This document shows positions 1 to 5,134 of a stretch of DNA of 5,775 bases, piece by piece; within the stretch, counting starts at the first letter, position 1, and each line of letters starts with the position of its first letter. The translations under genes were made by a program, and so were the position numbers. The notes under the pieces were generated by a model that was given only the letters and a program-made list of their open reading frames with translations, had not been told where the DNA came from and ran no database searches. The DNA lies in the NCBI GenBank assembly GCA_038323965.1, contig JBBQHM010000131.1, forward strand, positions 1 through 5,775. The letters run 5' to 3'. The DNA comes from JBBQHM01 sp038323965 (GTDB taxonomy: Bacteria; Verrucomicrobiota; Verrucomicrobiia; Chthoniobacterales; UBA10450).

Positions 1-123
1 CAGCGGCGTTCGAAAGACAAACTGATCCGCTTGGATGACCTGATTCCTGATGATGAGGTCGTCGGAGGAGGACGGCGTCTTTTCGGCGCAACTGACATAA
101 CCCATAAACCAAAACAAAACTGA
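1..123 (+). CDS. C-terminal part of a short RiPP-precursor-like peptide (5' end outside the window)
   Basis: An open frame enters from the left edge in frame 1 and ends at TGA 121-123, giving 40 visible residues. They contain the stretch LIRLDDLIPDDEVVGGG, then RRLFGATD and a polar tail ending KPKQN. The L-x-D-L-x-P-x-x-x-V-x-G-G layout resembles the leader end of many ribosomally made, modified peptides, where Gly-Gly precedes the core. It also matches, loosely, the D-L-x-P-x-x-D-A-x-G-G segment of the two peptides that follow. The next start codon lies only 9 nt after this stop, so the genes are probably co-transcribed. The start, the full length and any modifying enzyme are outside the window. 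The family resemblance is inference from the motif; this could instead be the tail of an unrelated protein. Confidence 0.5.
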   Translation, partial: QRRSKDKLIRLDDLIPDDEVVGGGRRLFGATDITHKPKQN

Positions 124-132
124 AAGGCAAAT

Positions 133-249
133 ATGAGCGAAGAAAAGAAAAACCAACCGGAAGTGCGTGACCTCGAACCGAACAAAGATGCCAAGGGCGG
201 CGGCGGGCATAATAAGCCCAACACGGGCGGCCATACCAAAGGGCAGTAA
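133..249 (+). CDS. Small Gly/His-rich peptide, copy 1 (38 aa), RiPP-precursor-like
   Basis: A 38-residue peptide starting MSEEKKNQPEV and ending at TAA. It has a charged N-terminal half, the motif DLEPNKDAKGG at residues 13-23, and a Gly/His/Lys tail with a short internal repeat, GGHNK then GGHTK. There is no signal peptide, membrane segment or cysteine. The start is supported by AAAGG about 6 nt upstream and by the paralogue, which begins with the same codons (ATG AGC GAA GAA). The D-L-x-P-x-x-D-x-x-G-G element is the kind of leader segment seen in uncharacterised short precursor peptides, so a modified or exported product is possible but not shown. The two histidines with neighbouring Asn and Lys could also bind metal. 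The family is not named here because it cannot be recognised with certainty. Confidence 0.72.
   Translation: MSEEKKNQPEVRDLEPNKDAKGGGGHNKPNTGGHTKGQ
202..249 (+). repeat. 48-nt near-identical repeat, unit 1 (tail of peptide copy 1)
   Basis: This unit matches 397-444 at 47 of 48 positions and encodes the shared G-G-H-N-K tail through the stop codon. It marks the recent or gene-converted part of the tandem duplication. Confidence 0.9.
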
Positions 250-263
250 CAAAACCCAGGTTT

Positions 264-286
264 GCGCGGCGGCTAGTCCGCTGCGC
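264..286 (+). other. Stem-loop between the two small-peptide genes
   Basis: GCGCGGCGG (264-272) pairs with CCGCTGCGC (278-286) around the loop CTAGT, giving nine pairs with one G-U, and two more U-G pairs are possible at the base. No U-run follows, so this is not a standard terminator. Its right arm resembles the right arm of the true terminator after copy 2 (CCGCWGCGCGGC), which suggests it was duplicated with the gene and then lost its T-tract. It may limit read-through or stabilise the upstream mRNA. Confidence 0.5.
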
Positions 287-324
287 GGCCTGAAATTTCA
301 AAACCCAAACCAAAACCAAACAAA

Positions 325-444
325 ATGAGCGAAGAAACAAATAAACCAACCGAGCACAAAGATCTTACTCCTGACAAGGACGCAACTGGCGGCCGCGGCG
401 GGCATAATAAGCCCGACACGGGCGGCCATACCAAAGGGCAGTAA
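325..444 (+). CDS. Small Gly/His-rich peptide, copy 2 (39 aa), RiPP-precursor-like
   Basis: A 39-residue paralogue of the preceding peptide. It begins MSEETNKPTEHK, has DLTPDKDATGG at residues 13-23, and ends with the same GGHNK-P-D-T-GGHTKGQ tail. The last 48 nt differ from copy 1 at one position (AAC to GAC, Asn to Asp), whereas the codons between MSEE and the DLxP motif are mostly different. The start has no Shine-Dalgarno sequence. The 5' flank is an almost G-free A/C tract (about 300-324), similar to the flank before copy 1, so initiation may rely on an unstructured leader. A terminator follows 14 nt after the stop, making this the last gene of the cluster. The function is unknown; a modified-peptide precursor is the leading idea. 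Confidence 0.72.
   Translation: MSEETNKPTEHKDLTPDKDATGGRGGHNKPDTGGHTKGQ
397..444 (+). repeat. 48-nt near-identical repeat, unit 2 (tail of peptide copy 2)
   Basis: This is the second unit of the repeat at 202-249, offset by 195 nt. The only mismatch changes Asn to Asp in the tail. Confidence 0.9.
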
Positions 445-458
445 GTAGCCAAATAGAG

Positions 459-500
459 AGCCGCGTTGCGGATACCTATGCCGCAGCGCGGCTTTTGCTT
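459..500 (+). terminator. Intrinsic terminator of the small-peptide cluster
   Basis: AGCCGCGTTGCGG (459-471) pairs with CCGCAGCGCGGCT (481-493) over 13 positions, with a single U-G wobble, around a 9-nt loop. It is followed at once by TTTGCTTT. The stem strength and T-rich tail make this a convincing rho-independent terminator, 14 nt after the stop of peptide copy 2. Confidence 0.88.
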
Positions 501-953
501 TCCCCCTTTGCTTTCTGGCAGCGGCGATCCTAATTCGCTCGCTGAATGGGTCGATTTGGTCCGCTCATTCTCCGTGCGGGGTTTCCGTCACAACGACCGC
601 GCACGCCCGCGCGTGAGACGCGGTTGATATTTCGGACAAATTCGGACACGAGAACTGCGTAATTCTGCGCGATTCGCCCAAACGCTCAACTCTTCGCATG
701 GTAGTTAACGCGCTGATTGCGGCAGACTTCCGCACGAATCGCGCAAAGTCGCGCAATGCGGGAAGTGGGCAAAGACGTCGGCCCGTGTCGCTCGGGCATT
801 TGGAGTGACTGGGAAAGGACGCTCTGGCGAAATTTCGGATTTAGTTCATTCGGTTCCAGTGGATGGATTGCCAACGCGGGTGCTTGCCCGAACGAATACG
901 GATTGCAATTTTCACCGGACAAACGTTAGAAACGCTCTCCGCTTCCGCGGAAA
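494..953. other. Region without a convincing gene
   Basis: About 460 nt between the terminator and the next gene. Short open frames exist on both strands (for example 717-929 and 686-922), but they overlap one another and have no recognisable motif or ribosome site. Visible structure is limited to an 8-nt direct repeat TTCGGACA at 631-638 and 641-648, one helical turn apart, and an 11-bp inverted repeat TGCGCGATTCG (666-676) / CGAATCGCGCA (735-745). The region presumably holds the promoter of the gene at 954, but no clear -35/-10 pair was found. Confidence 0.5.
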
Positions 954-1823
954 ATGCTTACCGCTGACCCTCCATCTTTCCCTCTCTTGCGACTGCGCGC
1001 GCGGGCCGTCCACGCCCGCGGAGATACCTACGGAATCGTCTGCGCTGCGATCCTGATTGTTTCGATTCTGGCTGGCATCGTCATTTTTCGCGCGGTGACG
1101 AGCCCGCCGCCCGCGACGGTTCGCCCACCGGGGCCACAGCCGCTCGGTTATGCTCGGACGGTGAGCGAGGGGCAGAAAGCGACGCCGGCGGGCAATGCTG
1201 ATGACCGGGCTCTGAGCGAGGGGATGGAACAATCGCGGCTTTTAGCCGAAAAACATCTGCGCAGTCGCGGCGTGATCGTCCCTGCGGGCGGAAGTTTCCA
1301 AGCGCGGTTTGAATACGAGAAAAAAGATGTGACGGAGCGGCTGGAGGCGAATGGAGGAACGTTTGCCCGCCAGGGAATTTCGCCTTGGGTTCGCGGCGAC
1401 CATTTTTCGGCCGAGGCGCCGAACGTGAGCGCGGTCGAAACCAGTTTTCTCGATGATTTGGTGAAGATTGTCCGCAGTCCGTGGGAAGTCGCGGTCACGG
1501 CCGAGCCGACACGAAGTTACCCGAGCGCCAGTGCGATTCTTTACGCTAAGGGCGCGGTCGAGAACAAAGAGTGCCTCTTTTCGTTTCGCCGTATCGACCA
1601 GGGGCTGCGTTTCCAGCGGTTTTCCGGTCCGCTCCACAGTGGCGGCGATGAGGTGGAAGTTACTCTCGATTACGATTACCCGGACGCGCCGTTGCCCGCG
1701 CCGGTTGCGCCTTCGGCGCCCGAGGTGTCGCCGATGTCTCCAATTCCGCGCGCCTTGCCCGTTGACAAGCCTTCACCTGGCGCTGCCAGGAAGACGAAGG
1801 CGAAAAGGCGAGTTCGCCGATAG
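954..1823 (+). CDS. Single-pass membrane protein of unknown function (289 aa)
   Basis: The family is not recognised. The protein has a basic N-terminal segment (residues about 12-22, rich in Arg), one hydrophobic helix at about 27-46, and a Pro-rich linker (51-64). A mixed-charge body of about 90-242 follows, with motifs such as SEGMEQSRLLAEKHLRSRG and an acidic stretch EVEVTLDYDYPD. The end is a Pro/Ala-rich segment (243-275) and a very basic tail, KTKAKRRVRR. The arrangement suggests a short cytoplasmic N-terminus with the bulk outside the membrane. The ATG at 954 is the only start codon after the in-frame stop at 927-929; GGAA lies too close upstream to be a good ribosome site. The gene stands alone and converges on the next one with a 6-nt gap. 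It is probably real because of its length and steady codon use, but its role is unknown. Confidence 0.68.
   Translation: MLTADPPSFPLLRLRARAVHARGDTYGIVCAAILIVSILAGIVIFRAVTSPPPATVRPPGPQPLGYARTVSEGQKATPAGNADDRALSEGMEQSRLLAEKHLRSRGVIVPAGGSFQARFEYEKKDVTERLEANGGTFARQGISPWVRGDHFSAEAPNVSAVETSFLDDLVKIVRSPWEVAVTAEPTRSYPSASAILYAKGAVENKECLFSFRRIDQGLRFQRFSGPLHSGGDEVEVTLDYDYPDAPLPAPVAPSAPEVSPMSPIPRALPVDKPSPGAARKTKAKRRVRR
1803..1818 (-). terminator. Possible weak terminator for the FN3/repeat gene, inside the end of the convergent gene
   Basis: Read on the minus strand, GGCG-AACT-CGCC is followed directly by TTTT, 12 nt after the stop of the gene ending at 1830. The stem is only four base pairs, so termination here is uncertain. 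It lies within the last codons of the opposite-strand gene, consistent with the tight tail-to-tail packing. Confidence 0.28.
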
Positions 1824-1829
1824 GCTCCT

Positions 1830-2972
1830 CTAAGGCAGTCGATACGCGTCGAAAAGCGCAGTTCCTGCGGTCAGATTGCTTCCCCGGACAATGACCGTGT
1901 AATTGCCGTGTGCCAGGGTTACCGCGATGGCTGCTTCGTGCGAGTCGCTCAGGGCATAACCAGCGGCGACCATTACCGCCATCTGTGCCGAATCAGAAAT
2001 CCAATCGTCGTTCGTTCCCAGGAGTGTGCCGTTCGCGTCGTAGAGGTCGAGCGCCGGGTCGGCCAGGGCATTACCGATCCCAAACTTTGCCAGTGAAGGG
2101 CCGAGTGCGCGCATGATCATTGGCGCGGAATTGGAGCCGCCGACAATGATCCCGCCGATCAAGACCCGGTCGGCGCCATCGACGTAGGCGCGGGCGCTAA
2201 TGTTGAAAAGCGTGACGCCGGAGTCCCCGCCGAAATCGTAGAGATCGGTCAGGACAATACCGGCGTTCCCGTTGTTGCCCTGTGCCACGGCGGTGTAGTT
2301 GCCGGCGGGCAATTGCACCACCAGGGCGGACTCCAGCGCGGAATTCGGTTGCAGATCGTGTCCCGCCCCGCCGGGGCCGAAAAACGGAGCCTGGGTGTCC
2401 GCCCAGTTGTCGTTCGCGGCGACCAGATTGCCCGCCTTGTCGTAGACGGCCAGGGTGGGATCGGCCATCGTTTCGCTGATTCCAAAGCTGGCCAACGTGG
2501 GTCCAAGCGCACGCAGGATCACCGTCTTCAGTCCGCTCCCGCTGACAATGAAGCCATTAATCGTGGGACCGACCGAACCGCTGACATAGGATCGGGTCGA
2601 AAGATTCGTCAGCCGACTCGGTGCTGCGGTGGGATCGGAGGGAGTCGTAAAATTGACTTCGTTGGAAGGCGCACTCATCCCTCCGGCGGCATCGTAGGCC
2701 GTCACGACGAAATAATAAGTGGTCGCATCCGCCAGCCCGGGCACTGCGATCGAAGTCGCCGCTCGAGCATCAAGTGCGACCGGATGAATGCCGGGGAACG
2801 TCCCGTATTCCAAACGATAGCCGGCTACATTCGTCCCATCGCTCGGACTCCAGGATAACGACACCGAAGCCGCGCCCAGAATTCCCGCCGGGCAAACGAC
2901 GCCCAGAAAAAAAAGCGCGCTGCCTACACCGCGACGCCACCCGCTTCGTCCCAAACCAAATCCACTCAACAT
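1830..2972 (-). CDS. Secreted protein with a fibronectin type III domain and two 'LRALGP' repeats (380 aa)
   Basis: The start chosen is ATG 2970-2972, preceded by the strong ribosome site GGGGAGG six nt upstream. A GTG 13 codons earlier (3011) has no such site. The N-terminus has basic residues (GRSGWRR) and a hydrophobic run ending PAGILGAAS, a likely signal peptide with cleavage near residue 35. Residues about 36-111 form a fibronectin type III domain (SLSWSPSDG, YRLEYG, TYYFVVTAYDAAG, SNEVNF). Two related repeats of about 125 residues follow (about 120-247 and 254-380). Each has a SARAYV/STRSYV opening, G-x-I-V-x-G, an RALGP(S/T)LA-x-FGI motif, ADP-x-L-x-(V/L)YD, a Trp-containing N-D-x-W loop, and an NYT-(A/V) strand near the end. 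There are no catalytic residues to point to. The likely role is an extracellular or surface adhesion or structural module. Such repeat proteins are common in Verrucomicrobia, but their function is not established. Confidence 0.88.
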   Translation of the reverse strand: MLSGFGLGRSGWRRGVGSALFFLGVVCPAGILGAASVSLSWSPSDGTNVAGYRLEYGTFPGIHPVALDARAATSIAVPGLADATTYYFVVTAYDAAGGMSAPSNEVNFTTPSDPTAAPSRLTNLSTRSYVSGSVGPTINGFIVSGSGLKTVILRALGPTLASFGISETMADPTLAVYDKAGNLVAANDNWADTQAPFFGPGGAGHDLQPNSALESALVVQLPAGNYTAVAQGNNGNAGIVLTDLYDFGGDSGVTLFNISARAYVDGADRVLIGGIIVGGSNSAPMIMRALGPSLAKFGIGNALADPALDLYDANGTLLGTNDDWISDSAQMAVMVAAGYALSDSHEAAIAVTLAHGNYTVIVRGSNLTAGTALFDAYRLP

Positions 2973-2978
2973 GCTCCA

Positions 2979-2985
2979 CCTCCCC
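2979..2985 (-). promoter_or_regulatory. Strong ribosome binding site that fixes the FN3 gene start
   Basis: GGGGAGG on the minus strand lies six nt before ATG 2970-2972. It decides for this start over the in-frame GTG at 3009-3011. Confidence 0.75.
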
Positions 2986-3016
2986 AAGTTCTGATTCCAC
3001 CTGCCGCTCACCCTCG

Positions 3017-3044
3017 ATTACAGCAGGCAAAACCCAGAGCCCAA
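3017..3044 (-). promoter_or_regulatory. Candidate sigma-70-type promoter for the FN3 gene
   Basis: On the minus strand, TTGGGC (3039-3044) is followed by a 16-nt spacer and TGTAAT (3017-3022), a five-of-six match to the -10 consensus. The predicted transcript start near 3010 gives a leader of about 38 nt carrying the strong ribosome site and would exclude the upstream GTG start. The -35 match is only moderate. Confidence 0.35.
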
Positions 3045-3197
3045 CCGCGTGTTTCCGCTTCATGCACCCCGGGGGGCGGGCGAAGACGCAGAATTGACCG
3101 AGACAAACGAAGTTCGCCACACTGAACGGACGCGGGCGGAAGTCGCAACCGACAATTCGGAAACTTTTTGACGAATTGCGGTGTCAGGCCGCGCCGG

Positions 3198-3632
3198 TCA
3201 GGCGCGCGTTCTCGCCGAGCCCGGAGAAGTCGCCACCACCAGCGCTGCGAGGAGAAAAGTGATTGCCGCTGACCCGAGACAAAAGCGACAGTATTGATGG
3301 AGAATAAACGCCTGGACGTAGAGAAACCAGAGCGTGCCGAGAAACATCAATCCGACCATGATCGGCAAAAAGCGACGAGGCTTAACCCAACCAAAGGCGG
3401 CGAAAGTCGCGAGCGAGAAAACGGTGAAGTAACCAAGCAACCCAAGGCCGGCGACGGGCAGCGGCCCGAAATGCGAGTAGCTACTGGAAAGAACCTGCGA
3501 ACACTCCGCGCCGTCGCCGCAGGCTGCGCTCTGCCCGGTGAGATGCAACACCGTCAGGTAAAGCGCGTCCGCCAATCCGATCAACGCCAGCACGGCGACG
3601 ATCGAATACACGATCACGAGTGCGCGTGGCAT
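3198..3632 (-). CDS. VKOR-family disulfide-generating membrane protein (144 aa)
   Basis: Vitamin K epoxide reductase family protein. In bacteria these enzymes reoxidise a DsbA-like partner and pass electrons to quinone, replacing DsbB. About four membrane helices are visible (near residues 4-28, 60-79, 88-110 and 118-134). The family cysteines are all present: a loop pair in ACGDGAEC (Cys38, Cys44) and the quinone-side CRFC (Cys115, Cys118). The conserved SQVLSSSYSHFG segment follows the loop pair. ATG 3630-3632 is chosen because AGAGGA lies seven nt upstream and the first helix begins at once. An alternative in-frame ATG at 3681-3683 directly abuts the stop of the upstream gene and would add 17 Arg/His-rich residues, but it has no ribosome site. 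The gene sits directly downstream of a DsbA-like gene, consistent with a working redox pair. Confidence 0.93.
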   Translation of the reverse strand: MPRALVIVYSIVAVLALIGLADALYLTVLHLTGQSAACGDGAECSQVLSSSYSHFGPLPVAGLGLLGYFTVFSLATFAAFGWVKPRRFLPIMVGLMFLGTLWFLYVQAFILHQYCRFCLGSAAITFLLAALVVATSPGSARTRA

Positions 3633-3639
3633 TCGCTTT

Positions 3640-3645
3640 TCCTCT
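3640..3645 (-). promoter_or_regulatory. Ribosome binding site supporting the shorter VKOR start
   Basis: AGAGGA on the minus strand, seven nt before ATG 3630-3632. The competing upstream ATG at 3681-3683 is preceded only by an A/T-rich stretch. Confidence 0.5.
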
Positions 3646-3683
3646 GGGGCGCGATGGCGGTGGGAGCGGGAAGGTGTCGCCAT

Positions 3684-4355
3684 TTAATTTTTCGTCGCGG
3701 GAATCGCCGCCAGCGCGGCATTGATCGCATCGCGAATTCCCTGTGGATTATGGGCCGGCCCGGCGACGGATTTGCCATTCACGAAAACCGTTGGCGTCAG
3801 CGAAACGCCGAGCTCGTCGCCGCGCTTTTGGTCGGCCGCAATGCGCTTTCTCACCGCTTCGCTCGCGCGATCGCGTTCAAATTGATCAGAGTTGAGTCCG
3901 ATCATCTTGGCGTAGTTCCCGAACAATGGCGCCACGTCGGAGGCCTTGGACCAAACGGCCTGCGTTTTGTAAAGCAGGTCGTGCATTTCCCAGAATTTTC
4001 CCTGCAACCCGGCGGCTTCTGCGGCCAGCGCCGCAGGCATCGCGAACGGGTGCGGGAGGGTGAGAGGATGCTGGCGGAAAACCAGTCGCACCTTCCCTTT
4101 ATAGTCGTCGATAATTTTGTTCAACGGATCGGAGAGCGCGCCGCAGGGCGGGCACTGGAAATCGCCAAACTCCTCCAGCGTCACCGGGGCCTTGACCGGG
4201 CCGCGCGCGTGGAGGGTCCCGCGTTTGGCCTGTTCCTGCTGCTCTTCCGTCTGCGCGATCTCTTTCTGCCGATAAACACGATAAAGCACGACCCCCACGG
4301 CAAACGCGAGGAGGGCGACGACGCCAACGACGATGACCGGGATAAAGCGTTTCAC
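3684..4355 (-). CDS. Membrane-anchored DsbA-like thiol:disulfide oxidoreductase (223 aa)
   Basis: Thioredoxin-fold protein of the DsbA-like (Thioredoxin_4) type, expected to oxidise cysteines in exported proteins. Residues about 4-25 form an N-terminal membrane anchor, then a Glu/Gln-rich linker (EEQQEQAKRG) leads to VTLEEFGDFQCPPCGAL. The active site is Cys68-Pro-Pro-Cys71, and the cis-proline loop is at LTPTVFVNG (Pro188). The helical insert characteristic of DsbA lies between them (FWEMHDLLYK, AKMIGLNSDQFERD). The start is GTG 4353-4355. An in-frame TAA lies six codons upstream and no other start fits, although no clear ribosome site is seen. The stop is immediately followed by the VKOR reading frame, so the two are surely co-transcribed, and VKOR is the likely electron acceptor. 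A damaged paralogue lies upstream at 5131-5391. Confidence 0.93.
   Translation of the reverse strand: MKRFIPVIVVGVVALLAFAVGVVLYRVYRQKEIAQTEEQQEQAKRGTLHARGPVKAPVTLEEFGDFQCPPCGALSDPLNKIIDDYKGKVRLVFRQHPLTLPHPFAMPAALAAEAAGLQGKFWEMHDLLYKTQAVWSKASDVAPLFGNYAKMIGLNSDQFERDRASEAVRKRIAADQKRGDELGVSLTPTVFVNGKSVAGPAHNPQGIRDAINAALAAIPATKN
4149..4186 (-). repeat. 38-nt exact direct repeat, unit in the intact dsbA-like gene
   Basis: The unit is identical to 5179-5216 at every position and in the same orientation and reading frame. It encodes the conserved V-T-L-E-E-F-G-D-F-Q-C-P segment up to the first active-site cysteine. The flanking codons of the two copies differ, so the identity ends abruptly on both sides. 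Confidence 0.92.
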
Positions 4356-4404
4356 GAGGCCAGTCTTCGATTACAGATTCGGCGCAACTTCGACCACAAT
4401 TTCA

Positions 4405-4432
4405 AATACACCTTTTACTTTTGGAATGTCAG
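4405..4432 (-). promoter_or_regulatory. Candidate promoter for the dsbA-VKOR operon
   Basis: In the 81-nt gap after the toxin gene, the minus strand shows CTGACA (4427-4432), a 16-nt A-rich spacer and TGTATT (4405-4410). The -35 match is five of six and the -10 match four of six. Transcription from the toxin-antitoxin promoter upstream is an alternative. Confidence 0.28.
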
Positions 4433-4436
4433 CCGT

Positions 4437-4853
4437 TCAAGCGCCGTCAACTTCGAAGTTCAGGCTCCGCGCGGCGAGTGCCAGTTCGATATCGTGTGTT
4501 ACGAAAACAAGTCTGATCCCTGTATTTTCTGTCACCCGCAAGGCAGTCGACAGGTGCAAGGCGTCCAGCGTCCCGAGAGGCGTAAGAAACGACTGCGATG
4601 CTCGGTTCAGGATGGAAAGGCTCAAATCAACGAGGTTAACCGTGTCGAAGATGGCGTGTGCATCTCTGATCAGATTCGCCACTTGCTGGTCGGTCAGCGC
4701 CCCCCGCAGGCGCCCCCGGTCGAGCGTGCGCAAAACTTCGAGGCGCAGCAACACGCTGCTGTAGGCCTCATCCCATTGGCCCCACGCGGGCAAGCTTCCC
4801 TGCTGTCGCTGCAACTTGCGCAGCAAAACCGAGGAATCGAGATAGACAATCAT
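4437..4853 (-). CDS. PIN-domain ribonuclease toxin, VapC-like (138 aa)
   Basis: PIN-fold nuclease, the expected toxin of a toxin-antitoxin pair that cleaves RNA with metal ions held by a cluster of acidic residues. The pattern is present: Asp6 in MIVYLDSS, Glu39 in LLRLEVLR, Asp97 in LGTLDALHLSTA, and Asp121 in FVTHDIELALAA. The length is normal for the family and nothing looks broken. The ATG start overlaps the antitoxin stop in an ATGA junction, indicating translational coupling. The stop is 81 nt before the dsbA-like gene. The partner is a Phd/YefM-type antitoxin rather than a classic VapB; such mixed pairs are well known. The RNA target cannot be read from sequence. Confidence 0.9.
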   Translation of the reverse strand: MIVYLDSSVLLRKLQRQQGSLPAWGQWDEAYSSVLLRLEVLRTLDRGRLRGALTDQQVANLIRDAHAIFDTVNLVDLSLSILNRASQSFLTPLGTLDALHLSTALRVTENTGIRLVFVTHDIELALAARSLNFEVDGA

Positions 4854-5098
4854 CGACCACGCCGATCCGCGAAGAGATCGGCCACCAGATCCACTTTTAA
4901 CTTAAGCCCCTTTATTCGCTTAAGGGTTGAAACCGGTCGGCGGGCCGGTGCGATCTTCAAGTCAGAGCCGGTGCTTTCGACCGGCACCAGCCTCGCGATG
5001 GAATGCCCATGCGATGTGACAATGACCTGTTTGCCTTTCTGGACCATGGCCAAATAATGGCTCAATTTGCTTTTCAACTCCGCCACGCCGGTGGTCAT
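4850..5098 (-). CDS. Phd/YefM-type antitoxin (82 aa)
   Basis: Antitoxin that binds its own promoter through the N-terminal domain and neutralises the toxin through the C-terminal tail. The N-terminal pattern is typical: VAELKSKLSHYLAMVQKGKQVIVTSHGHSIARLVPV (shown here in shortened form as V-A-E-L-K…A-R-L-V-P). It is followed by a basic middle (STLKRIKGLKLK) and a short amphipathic end, DLVADLFADRR, suited to toxin binding. ATG 5096-5098 is preferred. A GTG two codons upstream (5102-5104) is possible, and neither has a ribosome site. A candidate promoter places the transcript start at or next to this ATG, and a perfect palindrome covers it. The last 4 nt overlap the PIN toxin gene. Confidence 0.9.
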   Translation of the reverse strand: MTTGVAELKSKLSHYLAMVQKGKQVIVTSHGHSIARLVPVESTGSDLKIAPARRPVSTLKRIKGLKLKVDLVADLFADRRGR

Positions 5099-5104
5099 GA
5101 CCAC
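5091..5104 (-). promoter_or_regulatory. 14-bp perfect palindrome over the antitoxin start: candidate operator
   Basis: GTGGTCATGACCAC reads the same on both strands and is centred on the antitoxin ATG. It lies at the predicted transcription start, just downstream of the -10 element. Phd/YefM antitoxins repress their own operons by binding short palindromes near the promoter, so this is the best operator candidate. Binding is inferred. Confidence 0.5.
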
Positions 5105-5134
5105 AATCTAGTCATCTTATAACCATCCCGTCAA
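5105..5134 (-). promoter_or_regulatory. Candidate promoter of the toxin-antitoxin operon, predicting a leaderless transcript
   Basis: On the minus strand, TTGACG (5129-5134) and TAGATT (5105-5110) are separated by 18 nt. Counting seven bases from the -10 end puts +1 at 5098, the A of the antitoxin ATG. The -35 element overlaps the stop codon of the broken dsbA-like frame. A second -10-like TATAAG (5116-5121) has no good -35 partner. Confidence 0.45.

Noticed and set aside
202..444. The repeated small-peptide DNA considered as a CRISPR or other repeat array
   Set aside because: There are only two units, each inside an open reading frame with a stop codon; there are no regular spacers and no cas genes.
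686..1056. Several overlapping 70-85 codon open frames on both strands upstream of 954
   Set aside because: They contradict one another, have no ribosome site or motif, and show no plausible protein composition.
1148..1637. Minus-strand open frames opposite the membrane protein gene
   Set aside because: The plus-strand frame is longer and has a coherent membrane-protein layout; the opposite frames look like shadows.
2770..3120. A minus-strand 116-codon frame overlapping the 5' end of the FN3 gene
   Set aside because: It lies out of frame over the signal peptide and FN3 start and has no ribosome site to compete with GGGGAGG.
3153..3178. Inverted repeat CAATTCG / CGAATTG, considered as terminator of the VKOR gene
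   Set aside because: The 12-nt loop, A/T-rich 7-bp stem and lack of a T-tract on the minus strand make it a poor terminator; an operator role has no support either.
3190..3206. CGCGCC / GGCGCG hairpin over the VKOR stop codon, considered as a terminator
   Set aside because: Six GC pairs around GGTCA but no T-run follows on the minus strand, and GC-rich chance stems are frequent here.
3294..5057. A 587-codon open frame on the plus strand antisense to the VKOR, DsbA, PIN and antitoxin genes
   Set aside because: All four minus-strand genes show family motifs and operon spacing. The plus-strand translation is Arg/Gln/His-rich with no domain, as expected of an antisense shadow in GC-rich DNA.
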